A stretch of 55,051 nucleotides of DNA, from NCBI RefSeq assembly GCF_012928505.1, contig NZ_JABBJN010000038.1, positions 1 through 55,051 of the forward strand. The letters run 5' to 3'. The notes beneath the pieces were generated by a model. That model saw only the letters and a list, made by a program, of their open reading frames with translations. It had not been told where the DNA came from and made no database searches. Shown piece after piece: positions 47,430 through 55,051 of the stretch (its first letter is position 1; each line of letters begins with the position of its first letter). The stretch comes from Achromobacter sp. Bel. GTDB taxonomy: Bacteria; Pseudomonadota; Gammaproteobacteria; Burkholderiales; Burkholderiaceae_B. The position numbers were made by a program, and so were the translations under genes.

Positions 47430-49436
47430 TCAGGGAAACAGTTCGGAAACGGACTTGCCGGACATGGCCAGCGACTTCACTTCGGCCTCGGTCAAGGCAC
47501 GCGACCAGAAGGCCAGGTCGTCGAAATTCATCGTGTAGGGGCCTTTGGTGCCGGCGCAGCAGATGCCGTAGGTGCCGCGGCCGTCTTCGTTCAAGCCGAT
47601 GTGCGGACCGAAGACGCCGGCCACCTGGGCCAGGTTCACCGAACCCGTGGCGGTCGAGCGGCGCGTGAATCCCAGTTCGCTGTCGTAGACGGAGGCCGTC
47701 ATCGTCTTGGCGGTCTTGTCGACGGTCATGGCGATATAGACCGGCTTGTTGGCCGTGAACTTCACGCCGTTGATGTCGACGCGCGATCCGCCGCCCGCCA
47801 GGTTGAAGCGCAGCTCGGGGCCGGCCCACTGCGCGATGGTGATGCCGGGGTTGCCGCCGGAGTTGTAGTCCTTGTTGCCCAGGATCGAGCGATCGTTGGC
47901 CGTGCCGTCGGACTGGAACCAGAAGCCGATCGTGAAGACCTGCAGGCTGTCGAGCAGGCCCGCCGGGTAGTCCAGCTTGAAGGCGCCCAGGGCGGCCGAA
48001 CCGCGCTCGTTCTTGAACATCTTGCCGAATACGCCCGCATCGGCGAAGGCCGGGGCTTGCACGCCGTCGTACGGCGTGATCACGCCGCCGCCCGCCGCGA
48101 TGTCGGTCACGTTGCCTTCAAATGGGAACAGCATCGTCAGACCGGTGCGCAGCGACGGCAACAGCACCACGGGCTTGGCATACACCACCGTGGCGCGCGT
48201 GGCGCTGACGGCTCGCCCTGCGGACACGCTGTAGTCCAACGTGTGCACGCCTTCGGTATCGAACGTGAAACCCGTATCCGCGTATTCCGTCGCCGTGCCG
48301 GGCAGGCGCGCCACTTCGGCGCCGTCGCGGCTGACGACGATCTCGCCGTCGGGTTCGCCAACGCGCACCCAGGACAGCGTCACGGTCTTGTTGTCCATCG
48401 ACGTGCGGGTCGCCAGGCGGCGCAGCGCCAGCGGCTCCGACAACGACGTGCCCGCCATGTCGTACTGGCCGTCGGCCGGCAGCGCGCCCAGATGCGCAAG
48501 CATCGTCGGGGCAACGTCGGCAGCGCTGGGCAGCGCGTACCAATTGCTGTCCCAGACGCCGTCAAACGACGCATCGTCGGCCGTGCCGCCCAGCATCGCC
48601 GGCTGGTTCGTGGCCAGCATGATGGTCTTGTTCGAGGACAGCGGCAGGCCGTCGACGGTGCCCGTCTTGCCCAGGCCGTGGCTCGTCGCCACGACGATCA
48701 GCCAGTTCTCGTTGGGATTCGCGGCGCGGCGGTCGGCGATCTGCTTGGCCAGCACGCCCACGGCGGCATCCGTCTGCCGGATCACGGCCTGGTAGTTGGC
48801 GCCGAAGCCGCTGTCGGACGCGGCGCGCTCGGCGGCGCCGAACTGGGCCACGACCACGTCGTAGCCTTCCGTGATGCGGTCGCGGGCCTGCGTGGCGACG
48901 CAATCGTCGACGCCCGCGCAGTCCGTCACCGCTTGCACATAGCCGGCATCGCGATCGCGGCTGACCAGCCCCGCCAGCAGCGTCGAATTGAACGCCCCTG
49001 CCAGGCGCGCGTCAGGACGCGCCGTCTTCACGCGCTGGAACAGGCTGGGCGACTTCATCGCCTGGCCCGTCGCGTCGGACCGCACGCCGTGCACGTCGGC
49101 CCATTGGCCGGTCAGCAAGGTGGCCCAGCCCGGTGCGGCCAGCGTAGGCTGCTGGGTCACTCCGCCCGTCACGCCGCCCGTCCAAGCGCGGGTGACTGTC
49201 AACTGCCCGATGTTGGACAGGGTCTTGTCCGCAACGCCGCTGCGCATGGCGTCATAGGTCAAGCCATCAACGCCGATGAACAGCACCTTCTCGACGGCCG
49301 GCTTGCCGGGCTCGGTCACCGGCGGCGTCGTGGGAGGCGCCTCGGCGTCGTCGTCATCGTCGCTGCCCCCACAGCCCGCCAATGCGCTGGTCGCCAGCAA
49401 CATGGCGCACCATCTTCTCCAATTCAATGCTTGCAT
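47430..49436 (-). CDS. Lipoprotein with alkaline-phosphatase-fold (type I phosphodiesterase) domain and C-terminal LamG domain; apparent pseudoenzyme
   Basis: 668 residues. Signal with lipobox LAGC (Cys22) and tether GGSDDDDD. Residues about 50-350 follow the nucleotide pyrophosphatase/phosphodiesterase fold (VLFIGVDGLTYDAM, PGWATLLTGQWADVHGV). A middle Ig/fibronectin-like section comes next, then a concanavalin/LamG domain at about 470-660 (GFWFQSDG). Only Asp57 of the usual metal site is intact: the nucleophile position is Ala (TLAAPGW at 98-104), the D-x-x-G-H motif reads GAAERAAS, and DHG reads SHG (252-254). It may bind glycans or phosphoesters without cleaving them. Judged by eye against remembered motifs. 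Confidence 0.8.
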   Translation of the reverse strand: MQALNWRRWCAMLLATSALAGCGGSDDDDDAEAPPTTPPVTEPGKPAVEKVLFIGVDGLTYDAMRSGVADKTLSNIGQLTVTRAWTGGVTGGVTQQPTLAAPGWATLLTGQWADVHGVRSDATGQAMKSPSLFQRVKTARPDARLAGAFNSTLLAGLVSRDRDAGYVQAVTDCAGVDDCVATQARDRITEGYDVVVAQFGAAERAASDSGFGANYQAVIRQTDAAVGVLAKQIADRRAANPNENWLIVVATSHGLGKTGTVDGLPLSSNKTIMLATNQPAMLGGTADDASFDGVWDSNWYALPSAADVAPTMLAHLGALPADGQYDMAGTSLSEPLALRRLATRTSMDNKTVTLSWVRVGEPDGEIVVSRDGAEVARLPGTATEYADTGFTFDTEGVHTLDYSVSAGRAVSATRATVVYAKPVVLLPSLRTGLTMLFPFEGNVTDIAAGGGVITPYDGVQAPAFADAGVFGKMFKNERGSAALGAFKLDYPAGLLDSLQVFTIGFWFQSDGTANDRSILGNKDYNSGGNPGITIAQWAGPELRFNLAGGGSRVDINGVKFTANKPVYIAMTVDKTAKTMTASVYDSELGFTRRSTATGSVNLAQVAGVFGPHIGLNEDGRGTYGICCAGTKGPYTMNFDDLAFWSRALTEAEVKSLAMSGKSVSELFP

Positions 49437-49576
49437 GCTTATCTTCTCGTTTCATGAACAGGGTTTTACGCTGCGCACATAGTGGCGGTTCAACGTGAAG
49501 GCCCCATGAAACAAAGGGCAGAAAGCTTGATCGACGGATCAGGATTCTTTTGCGAAAAAGGCCGTAGCGCCGCCCA

Positions 49577-49602
49577 TGAAAAAGGACCGGCGTACCGGTC
49601 CT
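49577..49602 (-). terminator. Intrinsic terminator after the PhoX-like gene
   Basis: AGGACCGG and CCGGTCCT (49583-49590, 49595-49602) with a four-base loop; five Ts follow on the minus strand. It separates the PhoX-like gene from the phosphodiesterase-fold gene. Confidence 0.88.
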
Positions 49603-49661
49603 AAGAACTGCAACGGAAGCGGCGCCTGCGCCGCCCCGCCTTACATGCGTTGGCGCGCCGC

Positions 49662-51635
49662 TTACGCGCCGATCTTCACGCCGGTCAGATAACCGACAGC
49701 CGCGCCGAAGCCGTCCTTGTAATTGGCCTTGACCAGCGGTTCCAGCGTCGGCCGCACCACCGCGTGAATGCCGCCCCAATCGGCCGCATGCTGGAAGTTG
49801 CTGGTGATGTAGGTCCAGCCGTTGATCTCGTCCACGGCCTGCAGGCCGGTGGATTCCGCCGCCACCGGGCACGACAGCAAGCGCGACAAGGCCTTGGTGT
49901 CGACGTTGTAGGCCCACATGAAGTTGTTGACGTGGCCGCCGCTGTCCTCGCCCACGAACAGGGTTCGCAGCTTTTCGGAGAACTTCAGGTTGTCGGGGTT
50001 GGAGATGAACTCGGCGTCATGCGTGTTGCCCAGCGCATCCGGCGCGGCCAGCGGCTTGCCGATCAGCTCCGCCACGGCGCCCATGTCGACCGGCACCCAT
50101 TCGCTGTCGATCGCGCTGCCGTCGGTATCCACCTGGCCCGCCTTCATGTGCAACTGGTACACGGCACCAGCCGAATTGCCTTCGACCTTCAGGCCCGGGA
50201 CTTTGCCGTCGATCATCGACGATTCCACACGGGACATGGCGCTATAGGCGATTTTGTCGCGAGCATTAACGGTAGTGCCTTCCATCTTGGTGAAGGCCAG
50301 CGTGCCGCCCACCATCGCCGCGTAGCGGTGCGTTTCCAGGAAGGCCGCGGCCTGGCGGCGGCCCGGCTGCAGCTTGACCCAATTATCCTTGCCGCTGTAA
50401 CGGATCTTGGTGAAAGCCGCGTCGGCCGGGTCGGCGGTGCGCACGTCCATGATGTCGGCCGCCACCAGCTGGTCAGCCAGTTCCTTGACTTCGGCGCTGG
50501 TGGCGTGACCCAGCTTGATCCACTTCAACGTGCCGGCGCCCGGGCCCGTGCCCGAGGTCTGCGTCCATTGGGCCACGTACAGCGTACCCGCCGACAGGTC
50601 GGCCTTGCGGTCGGCCACGAACATGAACAGGCCGCCGTTGGTGGCATCGTCGCCCATCAGCGCGGTGCGCTGGTCGGGCATCATCTGCACCAGCTCGTGC
50701 GAGATGCGGCCCATGCAATAGTGCTTTTTGATGGTGCCCGTGCCGTCCGGATGCACCGTCACTTCCGGCATATGGCCGTAGTGGTACGGATTGGCCTTGG
50801 CCGGGTCGCCGTAGACGTTCTGGCTGTAGGCCTGGAACGACGCCTGCGTGCGGGCGACCGTCGCGTCCGGCTCGTACTCTTCGCTGGACAGGTGGGTACC
50901 CCAGGGCGACAGGCTGGCGCCGCAGGTGATCCACAGGCCGTGCACCGAAGACGTGTCGACGTTGCTGTATTTCACCAGGCTGAGCTTGCCGGTGTTCGGG
51001 TCCTGCGACAGCGTCAGCACGGCGATCGGCGACGGCAGCAAGCCGTACATGTCGGCGCCGGCCTGGTCCATCGACTGGTATTCGAACTGCACCACGGCAT
51101 AGACCGCGTTGCCGGCGACGCCGGCGACCGTGGTCGGCTCCGACAGCGCCAGCAGCGACGTGCCGTCCGGACAGTTCGAGAAGAACTGGCGGGCCTTTGC
51201 GGGCACCGAGTTGTCCATGATGGGCGCGCCGGCCAGGTTGAAGTAGCCACCCGCCACCATCGTGCCGCCCTTGCCGTCCGGCACCGCGTCGCCCGTCATG
51301 AAGAACGGCTCGTAGCCCAGTTCGACGGTGCGCTTGGAACCGTCGCTGAAAGTCAGCGCCAGCGCCGAGCTCACGGTCGTGCGCGCCATCAGCTGGGGCG
51401 TGGCCAGCGTCGGCGCGGGCATCGATGTGAACGCCGCGGACGTGAACGTCACCGGCGCGGTCGGCGGATTGGGATTCGGATTCGGATTCGTCGAACCATC
51501 GCCGTCATCATCGTCGTCGCTCGAATTACAGCCGGCCAGCAGCGCCGCCATGCTGACGCCGCCGATCGGCAGCATCGGCGCGCCTCCCAGCATCTTCAGG
51601 AGTCGGCGGCGATTGGCTTGATTCATATCTTGCAT
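49662..51635 (-). CDS. PhoX-family (DUF839) phosphatase-like Tat lipoprotein
   Basis: 657 residues. The signal combines a twin-arginine motif RRRLLKMLGG with lipobox LLAGC, followed by NSSDDDDDGDGSTNPNPNPN as tether. The rest is a six-bladed propeller of the DUF839/PhoX family, with LETHRYAAMVGG, TWGITCG-like WITCGASLSPWGTHLSSEEY and FISNPDNLKFSEKL segments. PhoX enzymes are calcium/iron-dependent alkaline phosphatases. Start may be 51635 or 51626. Its substrate is not evident. Confidence 0.85.
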   Translation of the reverse strand: MQDMNQANRRRLLKMLGGAPMLPIGGVSMAALLAGCNSSDDDDDGDGSTNPNPNPNPPTAPVTFTSAAFTSMPAPTLATPQLMARTTVSSALALTFSDGSKRTVELGYEPFFMTGDAVPDGKGGTMVAGGYFNLAGAPIMDNSVPAKARQFFSNCPDGTSLLALSEPTTVAGVAGNAVYAVVQFEYQSMDQAGADMYGLLPSPIAVLTLSQDPNTGKLSLVKYSNVDTSSVHGLWITCGASLSPWGTHLSSEEYEPDATVARTQASFQAYSQNVYGDPAKANPYHYGHMPEVTVHPDGTGTIKKHYCMGRISHELVQMMPDQRTALMGDDATNGGLFMFVADRKADLSAGTLYVAQWTQTSGTGPGAGTLKWIKLGHATSAEVKELADQLVAADIMDVRTADPADAAFTKIRYSGKDNWVKLQPGRRQAAAFLETHRYAAMVGGTLAFTKMEGTTVNARDKIAYSAMSRVESSMIDGKVPGLKVEGNSAGAVYQLHMKAGQVDTDGSAIDSEWVPVDMGAVAELIGKPLAAPDALGNTHDAEFISNPDNLKFSEKLRTLFVGEDSGGHVNNFMWAYNVDTKALSRLLSCPVAAESTGLQAVDEINGWTYITSNFQHAADWGGIHAVVRPTLEPLVKANYKDGFGAAVGYLTGVKIGA

Positions 51636-51777
51636 GCGGGTGTCCCAGTTGGATCGGATGAATGCGCTCGCGGAAGGTCGAGCGTTGCCGGCATGCTAGA
51701 TAGGCGCCGTGTAAGGGCAATGACAGAAAGCTGTACAGGACCTGAATCGAAGGCCGATTTCCGGTATCGGCATTGTC

Positions 51778-52275
51778 ATGAACAACCGCTATAGTCGGGC
51801 GCGTCGCTTCTTCGTATCCGCTGCTGCCGCCATGCCTCTTTCCCTGCGCCTTTCCCTGCCGTCCGCGCCCGCCGCGCTGCGCGTCCTTGCCGTGCTGGCG
51901 CTTGCCGCGGGCGTGGGCGTATGGGCCGCAGTGCTGCTTGCACCGCGCCCCGGCCCCTTGCCGCCCGCCGTGTCGGCCGCCGCGCCGCGCGCAGCCGACA
52001 ACACGCCGGTGGCGCTGTGGTTCGGAAAAGACGAGGTGATGCGCACGCAGATCAGCGTGCTGGGCCTGATTGCGGCCGGCCCTGATGGCGCGGCGGTGCT
52101 AAGCGTGGATGGCGGCCCGCCCCTGGCTTACCGGGCGGGCGGCGAGGTGGCCCCGGGCATTGTGCTGCGCGATATCGCCGCAGATGCCGTCACGGTGGAG
52201 CAAGGGGGAAGATTGAACCGCTTGGCAACGCCCGCCGCGCTGGCGGCGCCAGCGGGGATAGCGCAGGTGAATTGA
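51778..52275 (+). CDS. gspC: Type II secretion inner-membrane clamp protein GspC (short form)
   Basis: 165 residues: one transmembrane helix (ALRVLAVLALAAGVGVWAAV), a Pro/Ala linker and the homology region NTPVALWFG...ISVLGLIAAGPDGAAVLSVDG that binds the GspD secretin. Typical GspC is about 270-300 residues with a PDZ or coiled-coil end; none is present here. ATG 51832 is an alternative start. First of the gsp genes in view and divergent from the PhoX-like gene. Confidence 0.8.
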   Translation: MNNRYSRARRFFVSAAAAMPLSLRLSLPSAPAALRVLAVLALAAGVGVWAAVLLAPRPGPLPPAVSAAAPRAADNTPVALWFGKDEVMRTQISVLGLIAAGPDGAAVLSVDGGPPLAYRAGGEVAPGIVLRDIAADAVTVEQGGRLNRLATPAALAAPAGIAQVN

Positions 52276-52322
52276 AACGCTTGAAACCCGGGGACTTGGG
52301 TCTGATGGCTTGCGGGTCAGGC

Positions 52323-52342
52323 GGCGCTTCCTTTCAAGCGCC
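52323..52342. repeat. Stem-loop between gspC and the small basic protein gene
   Basis: GGCGCTT pairs with AAGCGCC around a six-base loop between two convergent stops. No T-run; weak terminator at best. Confidence 0.4.
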
Positions 52343-52348
52343 CGCCGA

Positions 52349-52510
52349 TCAGCGCTTACGGCCCGCGGGGCGGCCCATTTGCTTGCGGCCTGCCAGGTTC
52401 GACAGGGAAGACCCTGCCGGCTTCTGTGAGGCGGCAGCCTGCTTCTTCTGTTGAAGCGCCTTTTCAACCAACGCCGCCAATCCAGTCGAAGACTTCTCTT
52501 TTGTAGCCAT
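52349..52510 (-). CDS. Small basic protein of unknown function
   Basis: 53 residues, MATKEKSSTGLAALVEKALQ then a Lys/Ala/Ser-rich region ending GRKQMGRPAGRKR. An excellent AAGGAG site seven bases before the ATG supports it as a real gene despite its size. The basic GRP/RKR tail suggests nucleic-acid contact, by inference only. It lies antisense between gspC and gspG, splitting the secretion cluster. Confidence 0.65.
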   Translation of the reverse strand: MATKEKSSTGLAALVEKALQQKKQAAASQKPAGSSLSNLAGRKQMGRPAGRKR

Positions 52511-52621
52511 TACCGCTCCTTGTAGAAAGGCCATGGTAGCAGGCGGGCGGCACGGCAACGCATTACTGTCATATTTCATGTCCACAATTCCGTGCTTCTA
52601 GGAAAAGACCGGAGTTGCAAA

Positions 52622-53050
52622 GTGCGTCAGTTACCGCGTGGGCTTGCCCGCCAGCAAGGTTTCACCTTGATCGAGATCATGGTGGTGATTGTGATCATGG
52701 GGATCCTGGCGGCCCTGATCGTGCCGCGCGTGCTGGACCGTCCCGACCAGGCCCGGCAAGTCGCCGCGCGCCAGGACATCGCAGGCATCATGCAGGCGTT
52801 AAAGCTCTACCGGCTGGACAACGGCCGCTATCCCACCACGGCGCAAGGGCTGCGGGCGCTGGCCGAAAAGCCCGACGGCGCCAACAACTGGCGCGGCTAT
52901 CTGGACAAGTTGCCCAATGACCCCTGGGGTCACCCGTACCAATACCTGAGCCCCGGCGTCAAGGGCGACATCGATGTCTTCTCGTTCGGCGCCGACAACA
53001 AGCCCGGGGGAGAAAGCGGCGATGCCGACATCGGTTCCTGGGAGCTCTGA
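52622..53050 (+). CDS. gspG: Major pseudopilin GspG
   Basis: 142-residue precursor with prepilin cleavage in RQQG|FTLIEIMVVIVIMGIL and the conserved Glu5. The globular part has the calcium-loop GspG signature LDNGRYPTTAQGLRAL, PNDPWGHPYQYLSPG and the GADNKPGGESGDADIGSW end. GTG 52622 is the start because CGGAGT sits seven bases upstream; an earlier GTG at 52592 lacks a site. Confidence 0.94.
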   Translation: MRQLPRGLARQQGFTLIEIMVVIVIMGILAALIVPRVLDRPDQARQVAARQDIAGIMQALKLYRLDNGRYPTTAQGLRALAEKPDGANNWRGYLDKLPNDPWGHPYQYLSPGVKGDIDVFSFGADNKPGGESGDADIGSWEL

Positions 53051-53510
53051 ACGCGGCTTCACACTGGTGGAAGTGCTGGTGGTCCTGGTGATCGTGGCCA
53101 TCGCGGCCAGCATGGTCAGCCTGTCCATTGGCAAAAGCGACAACGGCCTGCGCAGCGATGCCCAACGCCTGGCCGACGCCTTCACGGTGGCGCAAAGCGA
53201 AGCCCGCAGCGACGGCCGCCCCATCCGCTGGCTGGCCAACGGCCAAGGCTGGTCATTCGAGCGCCAGGGGCGCCTGCTGGGCCCCAGCGCGGAAGAAGAC
53301 ACGCCCGTGCCCGTCGACCGCCTGGAGCACGACGACATGCTGCGCCCGCAAACCTGGGCGGCCGGCGCGGTCCAGCTGCGGCAGGATCCCGACCGGCCGC
53401 TCGTCTTCAACACCGAATGGGTCGCCGCCCCGATGACGCTTACGCTCCGCGCGGGGGATGCCAGCATCACCCTGCAACGGGACGCCTCCGGCCGCTATGA
53501 CATCCGTTGA
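53022..53510 (+). CDS. gspH: Minor pseudopilin GspH
   Basis: 162-residue precursor with cleavage site SERG|FTLVEVLVVLVIVAI and Glu5. Start ATG 53022 follows GGGGAGAAAG and overlaps the gspG end by 29 bases. The body is a variable beta domain. It takes its place near the tip of the pseudopilus. Confidence 0.86.
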   Translation: MPTSVPGSSERGFTLVEVLVVLVIVAIAASMVSLSIGKSDNGLRSDAQRLADAFTVAQSEARSDGRPIRWLANGQGWSFERQGRLLGPSAEEDTPVPVDRLEHDDMLRPQTWAAGAVQLRQDPDRPLVFNTEWVAAPMTLTLRAGDASITLQRDASGRYDIR

Positions 53511-53904
53511 ACCACCCCGCCGCGCCGACCGCCAGCGCCAGCGCGGCTTCACCCTGATCGAAGTGCTGGTGGCGCTGGCCATCATTGCCGTGGCAATGGC
53601 CGCCGCCCTGCGCGCGACCGGCGTCATGTCGGCCAATAACCGCGCCTTGCAGGACAAGACGCTGGCGCTGCTGGCCGCGCAGAACGCCTTGACCCAGCTT
53701 CGGCTGAACCAGGTGCTGCCGCGTGCCGGCTCGCAAACCGTGCCCTGCCCGCAGGGCGGCCGCGCGCTGCAATGCGAACTGGTCTTCACCAATTCCATGA
53801 ATCGCAGCTTCCGGCAGGTTTCCGTCAATGTCCACGACACCCGCTCCGCGCGTCCGGACGCCGTGCTGCTGCAACTGGACGGGCTGTTGTCCAGCCTGCG
53901 ATGA
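53497..53904 (+). CDS. gspI: Minor pseudopilin GspI
   Basis: 135-residue precursor, cleavage RQRG|FTLIEVLVALAIIAV, short globular part with ALLAAQNALTQLRL. It overlaps gspH by 14 bases and gspJ by four. GspI nucleates the I-J-K tip complex. Confidence 0.9.
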   Translation: MTSVEPPRRADRQRQRGFTLIEVLVALAIIAVAMAAALRATGVMSANNRALQDKTLALLAAQNALTQLRLNQVLPRAGSQTVPCPQGGRALQCELVFTNSMNRSFRQVSVNVHDTRSARPDAVLLQLDGLLSSLR

Positions 53905-54527
53905 CCATGCGCCGCGCCGCTTTCCCTCCCGCCCGCGCCGCCCAGGCCGGCTTTACGCTGATCGAAGTACTGGTGGCGCTGGCGCTGATGGCGCTGGTCA
54001 GCCTGATGGCGTGGCGCGGCCTGGCCAGCGTGTCCAGCGCGCGGGACTGGATCGAGCAGGAGGCCGAAGACACGGACGCCATCGTGCGCACCCTGGGGCA
54101 GATGGGGCGCGACATCGAGTTGTCCTACACCGGGCCGGGTTTTGATCCCGCCGGCAAGGACGCGCTGGTATTGACGAGCGGCCTGCGCCTGTTGCGCCGG
54201 GCGAGCGGCGGCAACACCCTGGAGCTGCTGCGCCCCGATCCCGACGGCAACGGCCTGTGGCAGCGCGTGCAATGGCAAGTGCGGGCGGACGGCCTGTGGC
54301 GCGCCAGCGGCCCGTCGGCCCCGCGCAGCCCGCTGCCGGCCGCGACCGACGGCGTGCTGCTCCTGCCCGGCGTGCGGGTGATGAGCGTGCGCGCCTGGAT
54401 CCCGGGCACAGGCTGGGTCGACGCCAATGCCAGCTTCGCCACCGCGCCCACCGGCATCGAGATCCTGCTGGAACGCGGCGCGGCCAACGCGCCACAGCGT
54501 TACACCCGTATCCTGGAGCTGCCATGA
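53901..54527 (+). CDS. gspJ: Minor pseudopilin GspJ
   Basis: 208-residue precursor, cleavage AQAG|FTLIEVLVALALMAL, with the GspJ pattern WRGLASVSSARDWIEQEAED and GRDIELSYTGPGF. Start codon overlaps the gspI stop, and its stop overlaps the gspK start. Confidence 0.9.
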   Translation: MTMRRAAFPPARAAQAGFTLIEVLVALALMALVSLMAWRGLASVSSARDWIEQEAEDTDAIVRTLGQMGRDIELSYTGPGFDPAGKDALVLTSGLRLLRRASGGNTLELLRPDPDGNGLWQRVQWQVRADGLWRASGPSAPRSPLPAATDGVLLLPGVRVMSVRAWIPGTGWVDANASFATAPTGIEILLERGAANAPQRYTRILELP

Positions 54528-55051
54528 CGGTGCTTTCCCCGGCCCGCGAACGCGGCGCGGCAGTCATCAGCGCATTGATCATCGTCGCAATCGTGGCGGC
54601 GCTGACCACCAGCCTGTTCCAGCGCCAGACCGCCAGCACCCGGCGCGTGGAAATCGAGCTGGCCCGCGTGCAGGCCCGCGTGATGCTGGCCGGCGGCATC
54701 GACTGGGCGCGCCTGGTCATCCGAGATCACGGCAAGCGCGAGTCCACCACGCGCGGCGACCAGATCTGGGCGACGCCCGTGCTGGACACGCGCATCGAAC
54801 GGCCCGGCGACGACCGCGTGGCCGTGTTCTCGGGCCGCGTGCAAGACGAGCAAGGCAAGTACAACCTGAGCAATCTGGCCCGCAACGGCGTGCCGCAACC
54901 CGAACAGGAAAAGGTGCTGCGCCGGCTGCTGAACGTGCAGCAGTTGCCCGACACCCTGGCCGGACACATCATCGACATCATCGCCGCCGCGCAGCCCCCG
55001 GCGCTGGCGGCGGATTCCCCCGCCTCGTCGAACGGCCAGCCCGTCCCCGCG
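54524..55051 (+). CDS. gspK: Minor pseudopilin GspK (partial, first 176 residues)
   Basis: N-terminal part with cleavage RERG|AAVISALIIVAIVAAL; Glu5 is absent, as is usual for GspK. VFSGRVQDEQGKYNLSNL and VLRRLLNVQQLP match the family. It is cut by the right edge of the window. It caps the pseudopilus with GspI and GspJ. Confidence 0.88.
   Translation, partial: MTVLSPARERGAAVISALIIVAIVAALTTSLFQRQTASTRRVEIELARVQARVMLAGGIDWARLVIRDHGKRESTTRGDQIWATPVLDTRIERPGDDRVAVFSGRVQDEQGKYNLSNLARNGVPQPEQEKVLRRLLNVQQLPDTLAGHIIDIIAAAQPPALAADSPASSNGQPVPA

Overview
The window is 55 kb of GC-rich chromosomal DNA from a betaproteobacterium. Gene content, codon bias, the YaeQ, PhoX and type II secretion genes and a MexAB-OprM/AxyABM-like efflux operon fit Alcaligenaceae, most likely Achromobacter (Bordetella is the near alternative). 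This is inferred from protein resemblance only; no search was run. I saw no rRNA, tRNA, CRISPR array, prophage or insertion sequence.

Layout. 1-3384 (minus): pyruvate dehydrogenase aceE followed by aceF, cut by the window edge. 3734-6959 (plus): a PAS histidine kinase, a FixJ-type regulator and folD with 4-base overlaps. 7139-11284: oligopeptidase A, a methyltransferase, an SCO1-type copper lipoprotein and a GlsB/YeaQ membrane protein. 11457-18639: an RND efflux operon (minus) divergent from a LysR regulator, with two tandem 83-base repeats between them. 18739-19470: an RluF-like pseudouridine synthase. 19508-28402 (minus): an operon of nitrilase-type amidase, amide/urea-type ABC importer with a permease-ATPase fusion, AmiC-like ligand sensor, AmiR-like ANTAR antiterminator and M81 (MlrC-like) metallopeptidase. 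28768-31822 (plus): ubiC and three uncharacterised envelope or secreted proteins. 31827-34700 (minus): TetR, SDR and MFS genes with two matching palindromic operators. 34814-36654: yaeQ, a 650-base gene-poor stretch rich in inverted repeats, and a LysE exporter. 36970-45013: a GsiABCD-like glutathione/peptide importer with a cytoplasmic gamma-glutamyltransferase and a divergent LysR. 45017-51635 (minus): Tat phospholipase C, a small lipoprotein, a phosphodiesterase-fold/LamG lipoprotein that looks catalytically dead, and a PhoX-like lipoprotein. 51778-55051 (plus): type II secretion genes gspC, G, H, I, J and K (partial).

The most interesting system is the amidase operon. Its leader on the minus strand carries a strong intrinsic terminator before the amidase start, preceded by small hairpins, one of which uses part of the terminator stem. 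The operon also encodes an ANTAR RNA-binding protein and its AmiC-type sensor. The simplest model is substrate-induced antitermination: ligand binds AmiC, AmiR is released, the leader is read through, and import plus hydrolysis of an unidentified amide follows. A second theme is the cluster of exported phosphoesterase-like proteins, several with acidic tethers after a lipobox, placed directly against a type II secretion locus.
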